From contig JAQGMG010000028.1 of NCBI GenBank assembly GCA_028292485.1, positions 106,980 through 170,979 of the forward strand: a DNA stretch of 64,000 nt. Direction: 5' to 3'. Below are positions 63,107 through 64,000 of this stretch, piece after piece; the first letter of the stretch is position 1; each line of letters begins with the position of its first letter. The DNA is from Rhodocyclales bacterium (GTDB lineage Bacteria > Pseudomonadota > Gammaproteobacteria > Burkholderiales > Rhodocyclaceae). Below the pieces are notes generated by a model. It worked only from the letters and a program-made list of their open reading frames with translations, ran no database searches and was not told the origin of the DNA. The position numbers and the translations under genes were made by a program.

Positions 63107-64000
63107 ATGAGCAGCCTGCCCGCCCTCCCCAGCCTCGCATCCCTCGCACAATTGCTCAGCCTCGACTCCACCACGCGCCTGTATGACATCGAGATAGACG
63201 GCATCAACCAGGCGACCACCCCGCTGCAGCTCGAAGCCTTCACCGGCGAAGAATCCCTGTCCAGCCTCTACCACTTCGACCTGCTGCTGCTCTCGACCAA
63301 CGCCCACATCGCGCTCAAACCCCTGACCGGACGCCAGGTGCGCCTGACCACGCGCCTCGCCGACGGCAGCGCCTTCGCCCGCAGCGGCTACATCAGCCAG
63401 ATCGAACGCCTCGGCACCAATGGCGCCCTGTGCCGCTACCGCGCCAGGGTCGTCCCATGGTCGTGGCAGATGACCAGGCGGTTCGATTGCAGGGTGTTCC
63501 AGGAGAAAACCGTCCTGCAAATCATCGAATCGGTCTTCGCCGTTTTTGCGCCACGCGCCCACTGGCAACTGGCCGAAGGCGTCGAATCCTTCATGGCATC
63601 CGCCCCCGCCCGCAGCTACTGCGTGCAATACCGCGAAACGGACTATGCGTTTGTCACACGCCTGCTGGCCGAGGAAGGCCTGGGCTTCTGCTTTGTCGAA
63701 CAACCAGATACCCAACTCGGCGATGCCCCGTGCCACAGCCTGCTGATCTTCGCGACGAATGACGCGCTGCCCGAAGACGCGGTCTCGGCCCATGTCCTCG
63801 GCGGCAAGGGCGTGCGCTTCCATAAATCGGGTTCCGAGGAGAGTCAGGACACCGTCAATGCCTGGGGCGCCCAACGCATCCTGCAAGCGGCCATCTCCAC
63901 CACATCGTCATGGAGCTACAAAGCCAAGAGTTCGGTGAGCACGTCACTGCCGACGAATCACGACTTCGGCTCGAAGAATGCCCCGCAGCTCGAATCCTAC
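63107..64000 (+). CDS. vgrG: Type VI secretion tip protein VgrG (5' part only)
   Basis: VgrG trimers form the spike tip of the type VI secretion tube and carry effectors into target cells. The 298 visible codons from ATG 63107 contain the gp27-like N-terminal domain: QLEAFTGEESLSSLYHFDLL, TGRQVRLTTRLADG, RSGYISQIERLGTNGALCRYR in part, FDCRVFQEKTVLQIIESVF, CVQYRETDYAFVTRLLAEEG and DVNAW-like DTVNAWGAQRI near the end. The gene runs off the right edge, so the gp5/spike repeat and any C-terminal effector domain cannot be judged. Other tss genes are not in the window, so this may be an orphan vgrG island. Confidence 0.93.
   Translation, partial: MSSLPALPSLASLAQLLSLDSTTRLYDIEIDGINQATTPLQLEAFTGEESLSSLYHFDLLLLSTNAHIALKPLTGRQVRLTTRLADGSAFARSGYISQIERLGTNGALCRYRARVVPWSWQMTRRFDCRVFQEKTVLQIIESVFAVFAPRAHWQLAEGVESFMASAPARSYCVQYRETDYAFVTRLLAEEGLGFCFVEQPDTQLGDAPCHSLLIFATNDALPEDAVSAHVLGGKGVRFHKSGSEESQDTVNAWGAQRILQAAISTTSSWSYKAKSSVSTSLPTNHDFGSKNAPQLESY

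Overview
The window looks like the chromosome of a betaproteobacterium, probably near Burkholderiales or Neisseriales. This rests on the mreBCD-mrdA-rodA block divergent from gatC, a DUF1840-type protein beside a pteridine-reductase-like SDR, a PEP-CTERM surface protein, a secreted chitinase with a poly-serine linker, a type VI VgrG and high G+C in the housekeeping regions. I cannot name a genus. The intergenic regions carry many palindromic repeats of the form ATTCCC-N8-GGGAAT, which is the consensus of the neisserial dRS3 repeat.

Region by region: (1) 1-6.0 kb is sulfur scavenging: ssuE-ssuA-ssuD (ssuD runs off the left edge), a GH18 chitinase, and an orphan periplasmic sulfate-binding protein. 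(2) 6.5-12.0 kb holds a group II truncated haemoglobin and a marR - DHA2 pump - outer-membrane factor - HlyD/EmrA efflux operon. (3) 12.5-17.7 kb has a TPR/GT9-like protein and modE-modABC for molybdate uptake, with palindromic ModE-like sites. (4) 18-26.5 kb is signalling and RNA metabolism: a hybrid histidine kinase, a SUV3-like helicase, and a large PAS-GGDEF-EAL protein. (5) 26.7-35.8 kb is a lower-G+C island lying between that gene and the 3' end of glmS. (6) 35.8-55 kb is largely core: glmS, an Lrp/AsnC regulator, a repeat-built PEP-CTERM protein, a PBP1C relative with a degenerate transpeptidase domain, a free-standing DUF4157 protein, cca, a second GGDEF-EAL protein, AsmA-like, mscL, an orphan response regulator, an SDR, and gatA. 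(7) 55.5-62.7 kb has gmhA wedged between gatC and gatA, then the complete rod-shape operon mreB-mreC-mreD-mrdA-rodA. (8) At 63.1 kb a vgrG begins and runs off the right edge.

The most unusual part is the island. Five genes are translationally coupled (overlaps or a 3-base gap): a PLD-nuclease/DEAD helicase fusion, a 65-aa protein, a DndD/Rad50-like zinc-hook ATPase, a 128-aa protein, and an 875-aa DNA-binding protein. The last joins an RNA-polymerase alpha-CTD-like helix-hairpin-helix to a sigma-70 region-4-like helix-turn-helix and apparent HARE-type winged helices. A beta-class (SPPF) DNA methyltransferase faces them, ending 47 bases away. The set looks like a phage-defence or DNA-modification system built from helicase + ATPase + methylase, with a transcription-factor-like subunit as the novel element. 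This function is inferred from domains and context only.

Functionally, the left half supports nutrient capture (alkanesulfonates, sulfate, chitin, molybdate) and drug export. The right half supports cell-wall synthesis and shape (glmS, PBP1C relative, PBP2, RodA, MreBCD) and envelope sugar synthesis (gmhA). Two c-di-GMP enzymes, a hybrid kinase and an orphan response regulator provide signalling. I saw no rRNA, tRNA, CRISPR array, integrase or transposase gene.
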